In this document: in pieces, positions 1 to 7,240 of the stretch
How the letters are laid out: every line of letters begins with the position of its first letter
Position numbering within the stretch: the first letter of the stretch is position 1
Assembly: GCA_001873945.1 (NCBI GenBank)
Contig: MNYI01000089.1
Location: forward strand, 1-16,925
From: Candidatus Desantisbacteria bacterium CG2_30_40_21
Lineage (GTDB): Bacteria > UBA9089 > CG2-30-40-21
Reading direction: 5' to 3'
DNA length: 16,925 bases
Translations under genes and position numbers: made by a program
The notes under the pieces: generated by a model
Told to the model about the DNA's origin: nothing
Database searches by the model: none
What the model saw: the letters and a program-made list of their open reading frames with translations, nothing else

Positions 1-197
1 CAGCAATTCTCATTATGGCAAAACTTATGTTCAAAGGGGAATAAGGGAATAGAGGAGATGGTATCGATTATCAACAGAATTGTCGGTAGGACAGGCATTT
101 CTGCCTGTCCTGTTGCAGATGACAGGCAAGAATGCCTGTCCTACCGATTAATCTCCATATCTCCCCCTTATCCATTTTACCATAATGAGAATTGCTG
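1..197. repeat. MITE-like element with 18-bp terminal inverted repeats
   Basis: The first 18 bases of the window are the exact reverse complement of 180-197 (right end ccataatgagaattgctg). The two halves stay loosely complementary inward and meet at a strong central palindrome at 84-146. No protein is credibly encoded, so this looks like a non-autonomous miniature element or a dispersed palindromic repeat. The left end coincides with the window edge, so it may extend further and a target-site duplication cannot be checked. It lies just upstream of pilO, where pilN would normally end. Confidence 0.65.
84..146. repeat. Nested palindrome at the core of the element
   Basis: The arms cggtaggacaggcatt (84-99) and its exact reverse complement (131-146) form a 16-bp stem. 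Each half also folds on itself: 89-97 pairs with 102-110 (9 bp, 4-base loop) and 121-128 pairs with 133-140 (8 bp, 4-base loop). The DNA can therefore be one long hairpin or two small ones (cruciform-like). The 'aggcatttctgcct' style core looks like a dispersed repeat unit rather than a regulatory site for a particular gene. Confidence 0.7.
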
Positions 198-204
198 GGA
201 GTCA

Positions 205-332
205 AGAAAAATAAGTTGTACACCAAGAGTCACTCAAGTCGTTTGGCTGGCAAGTCTGACTGTATGTAAACGACGAACAACGAAGCCAGCCAAGATGGAT
301 CGGTGACATGACTCCTGCAAGTTATTTTTTCT
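205..332. repeat. Second, imperfect inverted repeat
   Basis: The nine bases ttggctggc (243-251) are exactly complementary to 285-293. Outside them, 205-218 (agaaaaataagttg) is nearly complementary to 318-332. Together these could form one long interrupted stem directly abutting the 1-197 element. No reading frame here resembles a protein. It could be a second miniature element, a decayed insertion end, or the pilO upstream leader. I cannot tell which. Confidence 0.35.
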
Positions 333-363
333 CCGGCGACTAAGTTTAGTGATTATAGGATTT

Positions 364-383
364 ATAGGACTTCTATGTCCTAT
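364..383 (+). other. Small hairpin just before the pilO ribosome binding site
   Basis: The bases ataggac (364-370) pair perfectly with gtcctat (377-383) across a 6-base loop, and the pilO Shine-Dalgarno GGAG follows at 389-392. No T run follows, so this is not a standard terminator. It might affect pilO translation or mRNA stability, or be another short repeat (tataggatttataggac is itself repetitive). Function is not established. Confidence 0.35.
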
Positions 384-399
384 TTAATGGAGAAAAGGA

Positions 400-951
400 A
401 TGAAATTTTCGCAGGAAGAATTAAAGGCTATAGGATTAATTGTTGTTTTTATAGGAATTACTATCTTTGCTTTTATAAATTATGGATATAAACCTCTCAA
501 GATTAGATCAGAGGAGTTGAGCAGTGAAATAGCAGCTAAAGCTACGGAATTAAAGCAGATTAAGGATATTGTAGCCAACTTGGAGATACGGAAGGCAGAG
601 GTAAGAAAGCTTAAGGAAGAACTCTCTTTCGTAGAAACAAGGCTGCCTAAAGAGATAAATATGCCTGAATTAATAAAAACAATTACTACTATTGCTGAGG
701 AAAATCATGTTGTTTTTTCCAGCTTTGTCCCAAGTGGTCCATTTCGTAAGGATGTTTATGATGAGATCCCGATTACTCTATCGACTAAAGCTACCTATCA
801 TAACTTTGGAAAATTTCTTGCAGCCATTGGAAATCTTGAGAGGATATTGACACCATCATGGACGAATTTAACCTCTTTGTCGCCAACAAAAGAAGATGTG
901 TCAACAATATCTGCTGATTTAGTTATTACAGCATTTACATATAAACAATAA
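400..951 (+). CDS. pilO: Type IV pilus inner-membrane alignment protein PilO
   Basis: PilO pairs with PilN in the inner membrane and, with PilP, connects the cytoplasmic pilus motor to the secretin. The 183-residue product has the family plan: a short cytoplasmic start, one membrane helix at about residues 11-30 (AIGLIVVFIGITIFAFINYG), a charged coiled coil at about 32-80, and a C-terminal ferredoxin-like domain at about 85-183 containing 'TYHNFGKFLAAIGNLERI'. The ATG is preceded by GGAG at 389-392. pilP and pilQ follow on the same strand, the usual pilMNOPQ order. pilM and pilN are not in the window, and repeats occupy the sequence upstream. Primary sequence is weakly conserved in this family, so the call rests on architecture plus neighbours. 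Confidence 0.9.
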   Translation: MKFSQEELKAIGLIVVFIGITIFAFINYGYKPLKIRSEELSSEIAAKATELKQIKDIVANLEIRKAEVRKLKEELSFVETRLPKEINMPELIKTITTIAEENHVVFSSFVPSGPFRKDVYDEIPITLSTKATYHNFGKFLAAIGNLERILTPSWTNLTSLSPTKEDVSTISADLVITAFTYKQ

Positions 952-961
952 GAAACTATAG

Positions 962-981
962 ACGCAAAATCTTGCGTTTTT
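962..981 (+). terminator. Weak terminator-like hairpin between pilO and pilP
   Basis: The bases acgcaa (962-967) and ttgcgt (972-977) form a 6-bp stem with a 4-base loop, followed by a short T run through 981. The stem is short, so at most it would be a leaky terminator or attenuator inside the pil operon. It could equally be a processing site or chance. Confidence 0.3.
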
Positions 982-1006
982 ACTTTCACAAGGGTGAGTA
1001 TAAAAT

Positions 1007-1504
1007 ATGTGGCAATTAAGTAATAAATTGATAATAGTCAGCTTGTCGTTAGTTCTGGTAATTGTTTGTGGGTGTGCCAAGCAAAAACCTAAAGAGGTAG
1101 CAGTATTACCAGTACAAGTATTACCTGAACCATTGAAAGAAAAACCGGTAACCCCGCAATATATATATCAAAATATTCATAGTCGGGATCCTTTTATTCC
1201 TTTGATTGTTGAAAGTGGACAAGAAATTCAGGCACAAAAGGGTAGTATTCCGGATGTAGATATTACAGAACTTTCGTTGATTGGTGTTGTTTGGGATAAG
1301 AAGGATTCCATAGCTTTGGCTCGTGGGCCTGGTGGTTATACCTTGATATTAAGATATGGAATGCTCTTTTATGGGGATTCCCCTATTTCTGGGGTACGGG
1401 GAAAGATTCTTAATAATAAATTTATTTCTTTATCCCAGCTTGATAAAGTGGTTACATTAGGATTTAAGGCATCTGACACCAAGGTGATGATAAAGGGTTA
1501 TTGA
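1007..1504 (+). CDS. pilP: Type IV pilus assembly lipoprotein PilP
   Basis: PilP is the periplasmic lipoprotein that links the PilN/PilO complex to the PilQ secretin. The 165-residue product starts with a lipoprotein signal (hydrophobic residues 8-20, then V-C-G-C with the likely lipidated Cys23). A flexible Pro/Lys-rich stretch follows, then the typical 'SRDPFIPL' entry and a small beta domain containing 'LSLIGVVWDKKDSIALA' and 'GVRGKI'. The ribosome binding site AAGGGTGAG lies at 990-998, 8 bases before the ATG. It sits between pilO and pilQ as expected. Oddity: immediately after the TGA stop, the +1 frame runs on for 46 protein-like codons, so the C-terminus may have been shortened by a frameshift. 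Confidence 0.9.
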   Translation: MWQLSNKLIIVSLSLVLVIVCGCAKQKPKEVAVLPVQVLPEPLKEKPVTPQYIYQNIHSRDPFIPLIVESGQEIQAQKGSIPDVDITELSLIGVVWDKKDSIALARGPGGYTLILRYGMLFYGDSPISGVRGKILNNKFISLSQLDKVVTLGFKASDTKVMIKGY

Positions 1505-1643
1505 TCTTTCATCAGGCCAAGGAAAACAAGAAGAAACATTATCAAAGGAAGAGAAACAAGAGTTTATGAAGGCATTTGCCTCTGGACTTGGAGCAGGTAT
1601 GGCAAAAGAGGCTGTGGCTCAACAAGGAAAACAACAAAAATAG
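1503..1643 (+). pseudogene. Protein-like +1-frame continuation of pilP
   Basis: Starting inside the pilP stop codon, the +1 frame stays open for 46 codons to TAG at 1641. It encodes a hydrophilic tail beginning DLSSGQGKQEETLSKEEKQE and continuing with FMKAFASGLGAGMAKEA and a Gln/Lys-rich end. This composition looks like real protein, not random AT-rich sequence. A single-base change at the 'tat tga t' junction would append it to PilP. Alternatives are a separate 25-residue peptide from ATG 1566 (purine-rich AAGGAAGAG upstream) or a +1 recoding event at the UGA. I favour a lost or shifted C-terminal tail, with modest confidence. Confidence 0.45.
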
Positions 1644-1740
1644 TAACTGTTCACCGTTGTTTTTAATATAATCAACGAGTGAGAGAAAAATTCATGTCAG
1701 ACATGTCAGAAGAATAAAATAATGAAGGGGTGGTTTTAAG

Positions 1741-3768
1741 GTGAAAAAATTGTATTTAATGACTGTATTTATCTATGTGGCTATGTTAAGTTCTATTGTC
1801 TATGCAGAGACTAATCTGCTTGATGTTCAGGTTGAAAAATTACAAGACAGAGTCAGTATAGTATTTGTTGGGGATACAGCTATAACAAATTATGACTCAG
1901 TGGCGTTAACTGATCCTCCGACAATAGTTATAGATATGCCTAAAACAACCTGTACCCCAAAAGAGATACCTGTCTCATCTGGTGGAATAACCAGAATTCA
2001 GATAGTTCAACAAAAAGGAAATCAGACAAGAATAATTGTTGGACTGATAAAATCCATCCCGTATCAGATAAATAAGATTCCAAATGGGCTCGAATTAAGT
2101 ATTACCAACCCTTATGCTGATTATGCAATAACAGGGATTGAGGTCAAGGAAGGGGATGACCGAAGCATGGTAGTTATTTCTACGAATGGCGCCCCTCAGT
2201 ATAAGTACTTTGAAACACTAAACCCTTCACGGATTATCTTTGATTTTCTTAATGCTACCTCTGGTGCAGTAAAGGATATAATGGTTGATGGTAAAAGCAT
2301 TGCAAGGGTTGGTGTCCAACAAAGGTTCGTTGACCCGGTAAATGTAGCTCGCATAACGGTTGAGACAAAAGAATCGGTTCCTTATTCAGTTTTAACTCAA
2401 GGGAAAACAGTGCTTCTTACCCTTAAAAAATATTCCATTACAGAGCCTCCAGCCAGTACAGAAAAAAAAGCGGTAAAAAAAGAGAAACTGAAATCCAAAC
2501 CATCGCAAACAGCGGTAAAGAAAACCTATAAACCAGAGAAAAAAGGACAACGCCCTATTACTACTAAAAAATCACAAGTAATACAACCAAAGGTAGCTGT
2601 TCCTAAAAAAATAACAAAAAAGCCTAAGGGACAGACTATTTCCATGGACTTTAAGGATGCTGATTTGCTTGATGTCTTACGATTAATTGCTCAGAAGGTA
2701 GAGCTGAATATTGTTCCCGGTGCAACAATAAAGGGAATAGTAAACCTGCGGTTGGATAATGTGCCATGGGAAACAGCATTGAATCTAATCCTGAAGGCAC
2801 AGGGATATACCTATGTTAAGGAAGGAAAGGTTGTTTTCGTTGATACCAAGGAAAATCTTGTTGGCGAGCTTATGACAAGGGTTATTCCTCTTAACTATGC
2901 TCTGGCTGGTGAAGTTATGGGTGGTCTACAAAGTGGTATATTAACTCAGGCTGGAAAAATTAGTATTGATGTTCGGACTAATGCGCTTATTATTACTGAT
3001 ACTGTTGGTAATTTTCCCAAAATTGAGCAGTTGATAAAGGAGCTGGATACAGAGACCAAGCAAGTCATGATTGAGGCAAAGATTATTGAGGTTTATCTGG
3101 ATAAAACCAATCAATTGGGATTTATGTGGAATATAAAGGATTTTTTACATGGATTTGAGATGTCAAGCCTGATGACACAAAATACACCGATGGGAGATAG
3201 GGGAGAATTAGTTTATGGAAAGGTAACATCAGGACATAATATTAATGGAGCGATATCTGCTATGATTTCTGAGGGTAAGGCAAATGTTTTATCTTCTCCA
3301 AGTATCAGAACCCTTCATGGCCGTGAGGCAAAGATCATGATTGGAGAAGAGATTCCCTATCAGCAGACAACAACTCAGTTGTCGCCAACCGCTCAAACAG
3401 GTGTAGTTCAAACCAATGTTGTCTTTCGTGAGGTTGGGGTAAAGCTTACTGTAGTTCCATTCATAAACCCTGATAATTTCGTTACACTCTCGGTGAAACC
3501 AGAGGTAAGCAGCTTTAAGGGTTGGGCAGAGAACAACACGCCAATCATTTCTACAAAGTCATCTGTAGCTCAATTATTGCTCAAAGATGGGGAAACCGTA
3601 ATTATTGGTGGGATAATAGATGACCATGGCACAGAGAAGACAAATAAGGTGCCTGTTCTTGGAGATTTACCCTTTGTTGGCAGGCTTTTCAGGCTGGATG
3701 CGAAGGAAAATCGAAAAACAGAATTGGTTATCTTTATTACCCCTCATATTATTAAGAAGACTAAATGA
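1741..3768 (+). CDS. pilQ: Type IV pilus secretin PilQ
   Basis: PilQ forms the outer-membrane multimeric channel through which the pilus emerges. The 675-residue product has a signal peptide (residues 1-22, ending V-Y-A), two AMIN-type peptidoglycan-binding regions (about 27-95 and 128-228) and a Lys/Pro-rich linker (about 230-298). An STN domain follows from residue 300 ('ISMDFKDADLLDVLRLIAQ'), then an N1/secretin_N domain (about 375-450) and the C-terminal secretin barrel domain (about 510-672). The barrel carries the hallmark VPVLGDLPFVGRLF at about 637-650 and ends ELVIFITPHII. The start is GTG, supported by GAAGGGG at 1724-1730. Length and order match PilQ rather than the GspD of type II secretion, and the pilO and pilP neighbours agree. 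The 236-base gap to pilP is unusually large and contains the frame described at 1503-1643. Confidence 0.95.
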   Translation: MKKLYLMTVFIYVAMLSSIVYAETNLLDVQVEKLQDRVSIVFVGDTAITNYDSVALTDPPTIVIDMPKTTCTPKEIPVSSGGITRIQIVQQKGNQTRIIVGLIKSIPYQINKIPNGLELSITNPYADYAITGIEVKEGDDRSMVVISTNGAPQYKYFETLNPSRIIFDFLNATSGAVKDIMVDGKSIARVGVQQRFVDPVNVARITVETKESVPYSVLTQGKTVLLTLKKYSITEPPASTEKKAVKKEKLKSKPSQTAVKKTYKPEKKGQRPITTKKSQVIQPKVAVPKKITKKPKGQTISMDFKDADLLDVLRLIAQKVELNIVPGATIKGIVNLRLDNVPWETALNLILKAQGYTYVKEGKVVFVDTKENLVGELMTRVIPLNYALAGEVMGGLQSGILTQAGKISIDVRTNALIITDTVGNFPKIEQLIKELDTETKQVMIEAKIIEVYLDKTNQLGFMWNIKDFLHGFEMSSLMTQNTPMGDRGELVYGKVTSGHNINGAISAMISEGKANVLSSPSIRTLHGREAKIMIGEEIPYQQTTTQLSPTAQTGVVQTNVVFREVGVKLTVVPFINPDNFVTLSVKPEVSSFKGWAENNTPIISTKSSVAQLLLKDGETVIIGGIIDDHGTEKTNKVPVLGDLPFVGRLFRLDAKENRKTELVIFITPHIIKKTK

Positions 3769-3816
3769 CAGCTGTTAGTTGAATGCTTACTTTTTTGCAA
3801 TTATTCAAACCTGTCA
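3766..3816 (+). other. Imperfect hairpin overlapping the pilQ stop codon
   Basis: The bases tgacag (3766-3771, which include the TGA stop) pair with ctgtca (3811-3816), and ttgaat (3779-3784) pairs with attcaa (3803-3808), with an asymmetric internal loop. No T run follows. It might stabilise or separate the pilQ message from the pilin genes, but the stem is interrupted and function is uncertain. Confidence 0.3.
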
Positions 3817-3834
3817 TCACAAGGAAGAATTGAA

Positions 3835-4602
3835 ATGAGTATTCAAAATAAAACTGAGGCTGGGATGAGTTTTGTTGAATTAATGATTGCCGGACTTCTT
3901 CTGCTAATTGTTGCCTTGATAGCATCCACAACCTTTATGGGCAGTTCTCAAACAATAATTAAATCATGGGATGAATCCGTTGCTGTGGCAAGGGCACAGG
4001 AATTGTTGGAAGAGGTAAAGGGGATGAGATATGAGTATATTCATCAGGCAACCAGCACGGCTGCTGAGGAGCACCTCCACTTAAATGTTATTAATCCGAT
4101 TATAATGCCTCAAGGATCAAAAACAGTAAGCGTTCCTGTCAGGATTATTGCACATACCAGTGATGATTATGTGGCTACGGGATATAATTTTGTCCCATTG
4201 AACATTACATGGGAGCATGAGGGGACAAGTACACCAGCAGGAAATATCCAAGACGGATATGGAATCAATGCTGCAACCATTACTCTAACTACAAATGGCT
4301 CCATAACACAACGATTGTTTGGTACACTCTCAATTGATGGTACAAATGTTTCCCAACGAGTGATGCTTTTCCCTTCGCAGGGTGAAACTATTTCTGACAA
4401 GGATATGATTGGGACAATAACAATGGAGGCATCATTTGTTGATGATCCGGCTGATGGAACGAAGACTACAACACCAGCAGATATCTTCCCTGAAGATTAC
4501 AAGCAAATCACTATTATCACCAGTTGGGGGAAACAGGGCAGCAAGAGTGGCTCAAGGCAATTGGTTACCATTATCGCACCTAAGCCGGCATCGTATTATT
4601 AA
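3835..4602 (+). CDS. Prepilin-like protein, PilV-type minor pilin candidate
   Basis: A 255-residue protein with a class III (type IV prepilin) signal. The short leader MSIQNKTEAG is followed by MSFVELMIAG and a hydrophobic helix to about residue 33. PilD-type peptidase would cut after Gly10 and methylate Met11, and Glu15 is the conserved Glu5 of the mature pilin. Mature position 1 is Met rather than the usual Phe, a known variation. The rest is a Thr/Ser-rich beta-type domain that I do not recognise more precisely. AAGGAAG at 3821-3827 supports the ATG. Being directly after pilQ and before a second prepilin, it is probably a minor pilin that helps initiate pilus assembly, or a related pseudopilin. 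The exact role is inference. Confidence 0.8.
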   Translation: MSIQNKTEAGMSFVELMIAGLLLLIVALIASTTFMGSSQTIIKSWDESVAVARAQELLEEVKGMRYEYIHQATSTAAEEHLHLNVINPIIMPQGSKTVSVPVRIIAHTSDDYVATGYNFVPLNITWEHEGTSTPAGNIQDGYGINAATITLTTNGSITQRLFGTLSIDGTNVSQRVMLFPSQGETISDKDMIGTITMEASFVDDPADGTKTTTPADIFPEDYKQITIITSWGKQGSKSGSRQLVTIIAPKPASYY

Positions 4603-4656
4603 TGAAGCGTTCAGCCCTCAGTTTCAGCTATGGCAAGAAAATAAATGGGAGGCATT

Positions 4657-5550
4657 ATGTCCTCACTCACTTTAATAAAAATCAATCGAACCTCAAATCC
4701 CGAACCTCGAACCCCGTATTTTCAGATGAAAACAACGGCTGGATTCACTCTTATTGAATTATTGTTGTCTCTGGTAGGGATGGCTGTAATCATGTTATCT
4801 GTTTTTGCCCTTTTTTCTGGTGGGGTGAAAAACTGGACGACCATGGAGCCTCAACTAACCATGCGGCAGGAGGCAACGGATGCACTTTATGGAAAGGCAG
4901 GTGATAAATCCGGTGGAATGGTGAACAATATTCAATCTGCGAGGGTTTTGCTTGATGGGATTAACACTGGTGCAACAGCAACACTATATGCAAGGGATAT
5001 GAAACATGGGACAAGGACAATAGGCACAATAAGTTCAAGCGTAATTTATTTTATCAAGGATGACAAGCAACAGGTAGAAACAAATACACCACCAGGAACA
5101 TTTAGTGCAACTGAGGATGATGTTGTTTGTTATTATGCGGTGGCTGACTCTGCCGGAACATACTCCTCATGGTCATTGAGAAGGGATGTTTATGCCCCGG
5201 GAACATCGACAGCAGGGACAATTACATCATCAACTATTATCTTGAAAAATATGGGTAATCCTGCAAGAACTGGAACGGGATCATATAGGATATTCACTTA
5301 TTACAGTAAATCAGGTCAAGAAATAAATCCGACTGAAATTGTCCAGAATGTGCAAAATAAGAATATTGCCTATATCTCCATAAACATTCAAATGAATATT
5401 GATTCTGATCATGATAAGAAATATGGTGAAGATCCTCTTGATGGCGTAAACGATGATAACGATAATAAGATTGATGAGGATAAACCCATGGATTTAAGCA
5501 TACTAACCAAGGTGTTTCCGAGGATGTTATGGAAGGATACGCCACAATAG
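4657..5550 (+). CDS. Prepilin-like protein with acidic Asp-rich C-terminal segment
   Basis: The cleavage motif is clear: AG|FTLIELLLS followed by a hydrophobic helix, with Glu at mature position 5. From the ATG at 4657, chosen because GGGAGG lies at 4647-4652, the product is 297 residues with a 29-residue leader. An ATG at 4726 would give a standard 6-residue leader (MKTTAG) but has no good ribosome binding site. An ATG at 4645 lies upstream of the GGAGG and is less likely. Near the C-terminus, residues about 249-279 are an Asp/Asn-rich run (DSDHDKKYGEDPLDG, then NDDNDNKIDED) that resembles calcium-binding loops. It follows the first prepilin gene after 54 bases and is probably a PilW/PulJ-like minor pilin. 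Family assignment beyond 'prepilin-like' is inference. Confidence 0.8.
   Translation: MSSLTLIKINRTSNPEPRTPYFQMKTTAGFTLIELLLSLVGMAVIMLSVFALFSGGVKNWTTMEPQLTMRQEATDALYGKAGDKSGGMVNNIQSARVLLDGINTGATATLYARDMKHGTRTIGTISSSVIYFIKDDKQQVETNTPPGTFSATEDDVVCYYAVADSAGTYSSWSLRRDVYAPGTSTAGTITSSTIILKNMGNPARTGTGSYRIFTYYSKSGQEINPTEIVQNVQNKNIAYISINIQMNIDSDHDKKYGEDPLDGVNDDNDNKIDEDKPMDLSILTKVFPRMLWKDTPQ
4687..4715 (+). repeat. Short cgaacctc repeats inside the pilin leader region
   Basis: Three copies of an 8-base unit, cgaacctc at 4687-4694 and 4701-4708 and cgaacccc at 4708-4715, lie between the ribosome binding site and the codons for the prepilin cleavage motif. Such units are typical of expanding simple repeats. 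They encode part of an unusually long leader peptide (NRTSNPEPRTPYFQ). Confidence 0.5.
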
Positions 5551-5614
5551 CCATCAGTATTTCATCTGCCAGAGTTGTTACCTCAAAAACTGAACCCCGC
5601 AAGTGTATTTTCTG

Positions 5615-5643
5615 TTGACAAGTCAAGGAAATTATGGTATTAT
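5615..5643 (+). promoter_or_regulatory. Sigma70-type promoter of the polysaccharide operon
   Basis: A consensus -35 TTGACA (5615-5620), a 17-base spacer and a near-consensus -10 TATTAT (5638-5643) place the likely transcription start near 5650, about 50 bases before the wzz-like start codon. The -35 lies inside a small dyad, ttgac-aa-gtcaa (5615-5626), which could bind a regulator. This separates the pilus genes from the polysaccharide genes as transcription units. Confidence 0.65.
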
Positions 5644-5702
5644 TTAAGCATTCGGTTATCAACAGTCAGCGATTATTTTAATTTTTATCAAGGATGGAAT
5701 TT

Positions 5703-7235
5703 ATGCAACCTGGAAGTTTACCAACATTTAATATCTGGGATTATGTTCAGATAATATTTAAGCGAAAGTGGTTATTTATCCTTCCTTTTGTAGCTGTTTT
5801 TTCAACAACTACCCTTGGCAGTTTTTTCTTGCCCAAAATATACCAATCAAAAGCTATACTTTTAGTTGAACAACAACAGATAGCACCCTTAGTACAGGGA
5901 ATGGCTGTTAATCCTCAAAATGTAATCCAACTTGATACCTTAAAAGAGCAGATGCTTAGCTGGACAAAGTTAGAGGAGATGATTAATCAGTTGGAATTGG
6001 ATAAAGGGGCAAAGGGAAAGTCTGGCTCAGAAAAGCTCATTAATTCTTTGCGTAAAAGGATTGTTATTATCTTAAAGGGTGATCTTATCTTTGTTAGCTT
6101 TGAGGATGCGGATAAAAAAATTGCTCAAAATGTTGTTAATTATGTGACCAGAACATTTGTTCAGGAAAGCCTGTTTTCTCAAGCAGAAGAGGCAAATTCA
6201 GCAATTGATTTTATAAAGAGGCAATTAGGGATATATCAACAAAAATTAGAAGAGTCTGAGGCAGCCTTAAAGGAATTCAAGGAAAACAACCTATTCCAGA
6301 TGCCTGGGGATACCTCGAACCTTGGAAGGGCGTTAGAGTTTCGCAATAGATTAACAGAATTAAGGATGGATATTCAAGAAACTAATAAGATGAGGGATAA
6401 GATTCAGAAACAATTGGCATCTGAACAGAAAACTATTGTTTCAGAAACCAAAGGTGCAAATCCGGCTTTATCAAATCTTCAGACAAGGTTATCTGAAATG
6501 CAAGCAGGGCTTGAGGATCTTTACGCTAAAAAATGTACTGATTCTCACCCATGGGTAGTCTCGCTGAAGAAAAAAATAGATCAGGTAGGGGTACAGATTG
6601 AACAGGAAAAGAAAAAGGTGGTAGGTGGTGTAGAGACAACAGAAATAAATCCTGCATATCGGGAGTTACAACAAAGACTTCAGGAAGCAGAGATGGCAGT
6701 TGAATCAATGGGTGCCAGAGAAAAGGAATTGATAAGACTGTCTGATGAATCAGAGTATAAAGCAAAGAGTGTCCCGGAGCAGGAACAGGAATTGGCAAAA
6801 TTAACCAGAGATTCAGCCATAAATGAGAAGATTTATAGTATGCTTTTAGAAAAACTTGAGGCTGCCAATATCTCTCATCGTCTAGAAATAGCTGAACGAG
6901 GAACAAGGTTCAGGGTGGTTGACCCGGCAAGGGAACCTACTCAACCGATTAAACCTAAGAAGCAATTAATTGCTTTGATGGGGTTTATAGTTGGCATCAT
7001 CTTAGGGTGTGGATCTGTATTCCTTGGCGAATACACGGATCATTCCTTTAGAAGTGTTGAAGACCTTGAAGGATTTTTGGGACAGCCACTACTTGGCTCT
7101 ACCTCAAAGATAGTTACTGTAAATGATGTAGCCGAACAAAAGAAAATACGAAGGCATCAATTCTTCCTCATAGCCTTATGTATAATGCTTATTGGATTGT
7201 TGACCTTTATTGTGGTGTTTATGGTTAAGACATAG
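5703..7235 (+). CDS. Wzz-type polysaccharide chain-length determinant (GNVR domain)
   Basis: A polysaccharide co-polymerase of the inner membrane that controls how long the Wzy- or exosortase-type glycan grows. The 510-residue product has an N-terminal Wzz domain with membrane helix 1 at about residues 23-43. A long periplasmic coiled coil follows (about 150-365), then a GNVR-like region ('INEKIYSMLLEKLEAANIS', about 370-390), a Pro-rich PTQPIKPKKQ and membrane helix 2 at about 421-443. A cytoplasmic segment (EYTDHSFRSVEDLEGFLG) leads to a third hydrophobic helix at about 486-507. There is no Walker motif, so the tyrosine kinase part is absent. I chose ATG 5703 because AAGGATGGA (5690-5698) fits it. 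ATG 5694, three codons earlier, has no spaced ribosome binding site. It is the first gene after the promoter at 5615. Confidence 0.88.
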   Translation: MQPGSLPTFNIWDYVQIIFKRKWLFILPFVAVFSTTTLGSFFLPKIYQSKAILLVEQQQIAPLVQGMAVNPQNVIQLDTLKEQMLSWTKLEEMINQLELDKGAKGKSGSEKLINSLRKRIVIILKGDLIFVSFEDADKKIAQNVVNYVTRTFVQESLFSQAEEANSAIDFIKRQLGIYQQKLEESEAALKEFKENNLFQMPGDTSNLGRALEFRNRLTELRMDIQETNKMRDKIQKQLASEQKTIVSETKGANPALSNLQTRLSEMQAGLEDLYAKKCTDSHPWVVSLKKKIDQVGVQIEQEKKKVVGGVETTEINPAYRELQQRLQEAEMAVESMGAREKELIRLSDESEYKAKSVPEQEQELAKLTRDSAINEKIYSMLLEKLEAANISHRLEIAERGTRFRVVDPAREPTQPIKPKKQLIALMGFIVGIILGCGSVFLGEYTDHSFRSVEDLEGFLGQPLLGSTSKIVTVNDVAEQKKIRRHQFFLIALCIMLIGLLTFIVVFMVKT

Positions 7236-7240
7236 AAGAA

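Noticed and set aside
58..306. An 82-codon open frame on the + strand
   Set aside because: It runs through the palindromic element and the second inverted repeat, has repeat-derived low-quality composition and no ribosome binding site, so it is not a gene.
1694..1717. Tiny frame over the tandem catgtcaga repeat upstream of pilQ
   Set aside because: Seven codons made of a 9-bp duplication with no ribosome binding site; too little to call a leader peptide.
6526..6906. A 126-codon minus-strand frame opposite the wzz-like gene
   Set aside because: It is antisense to a well-supported coding sequence and has no recognisable motif or ribosome binding site.
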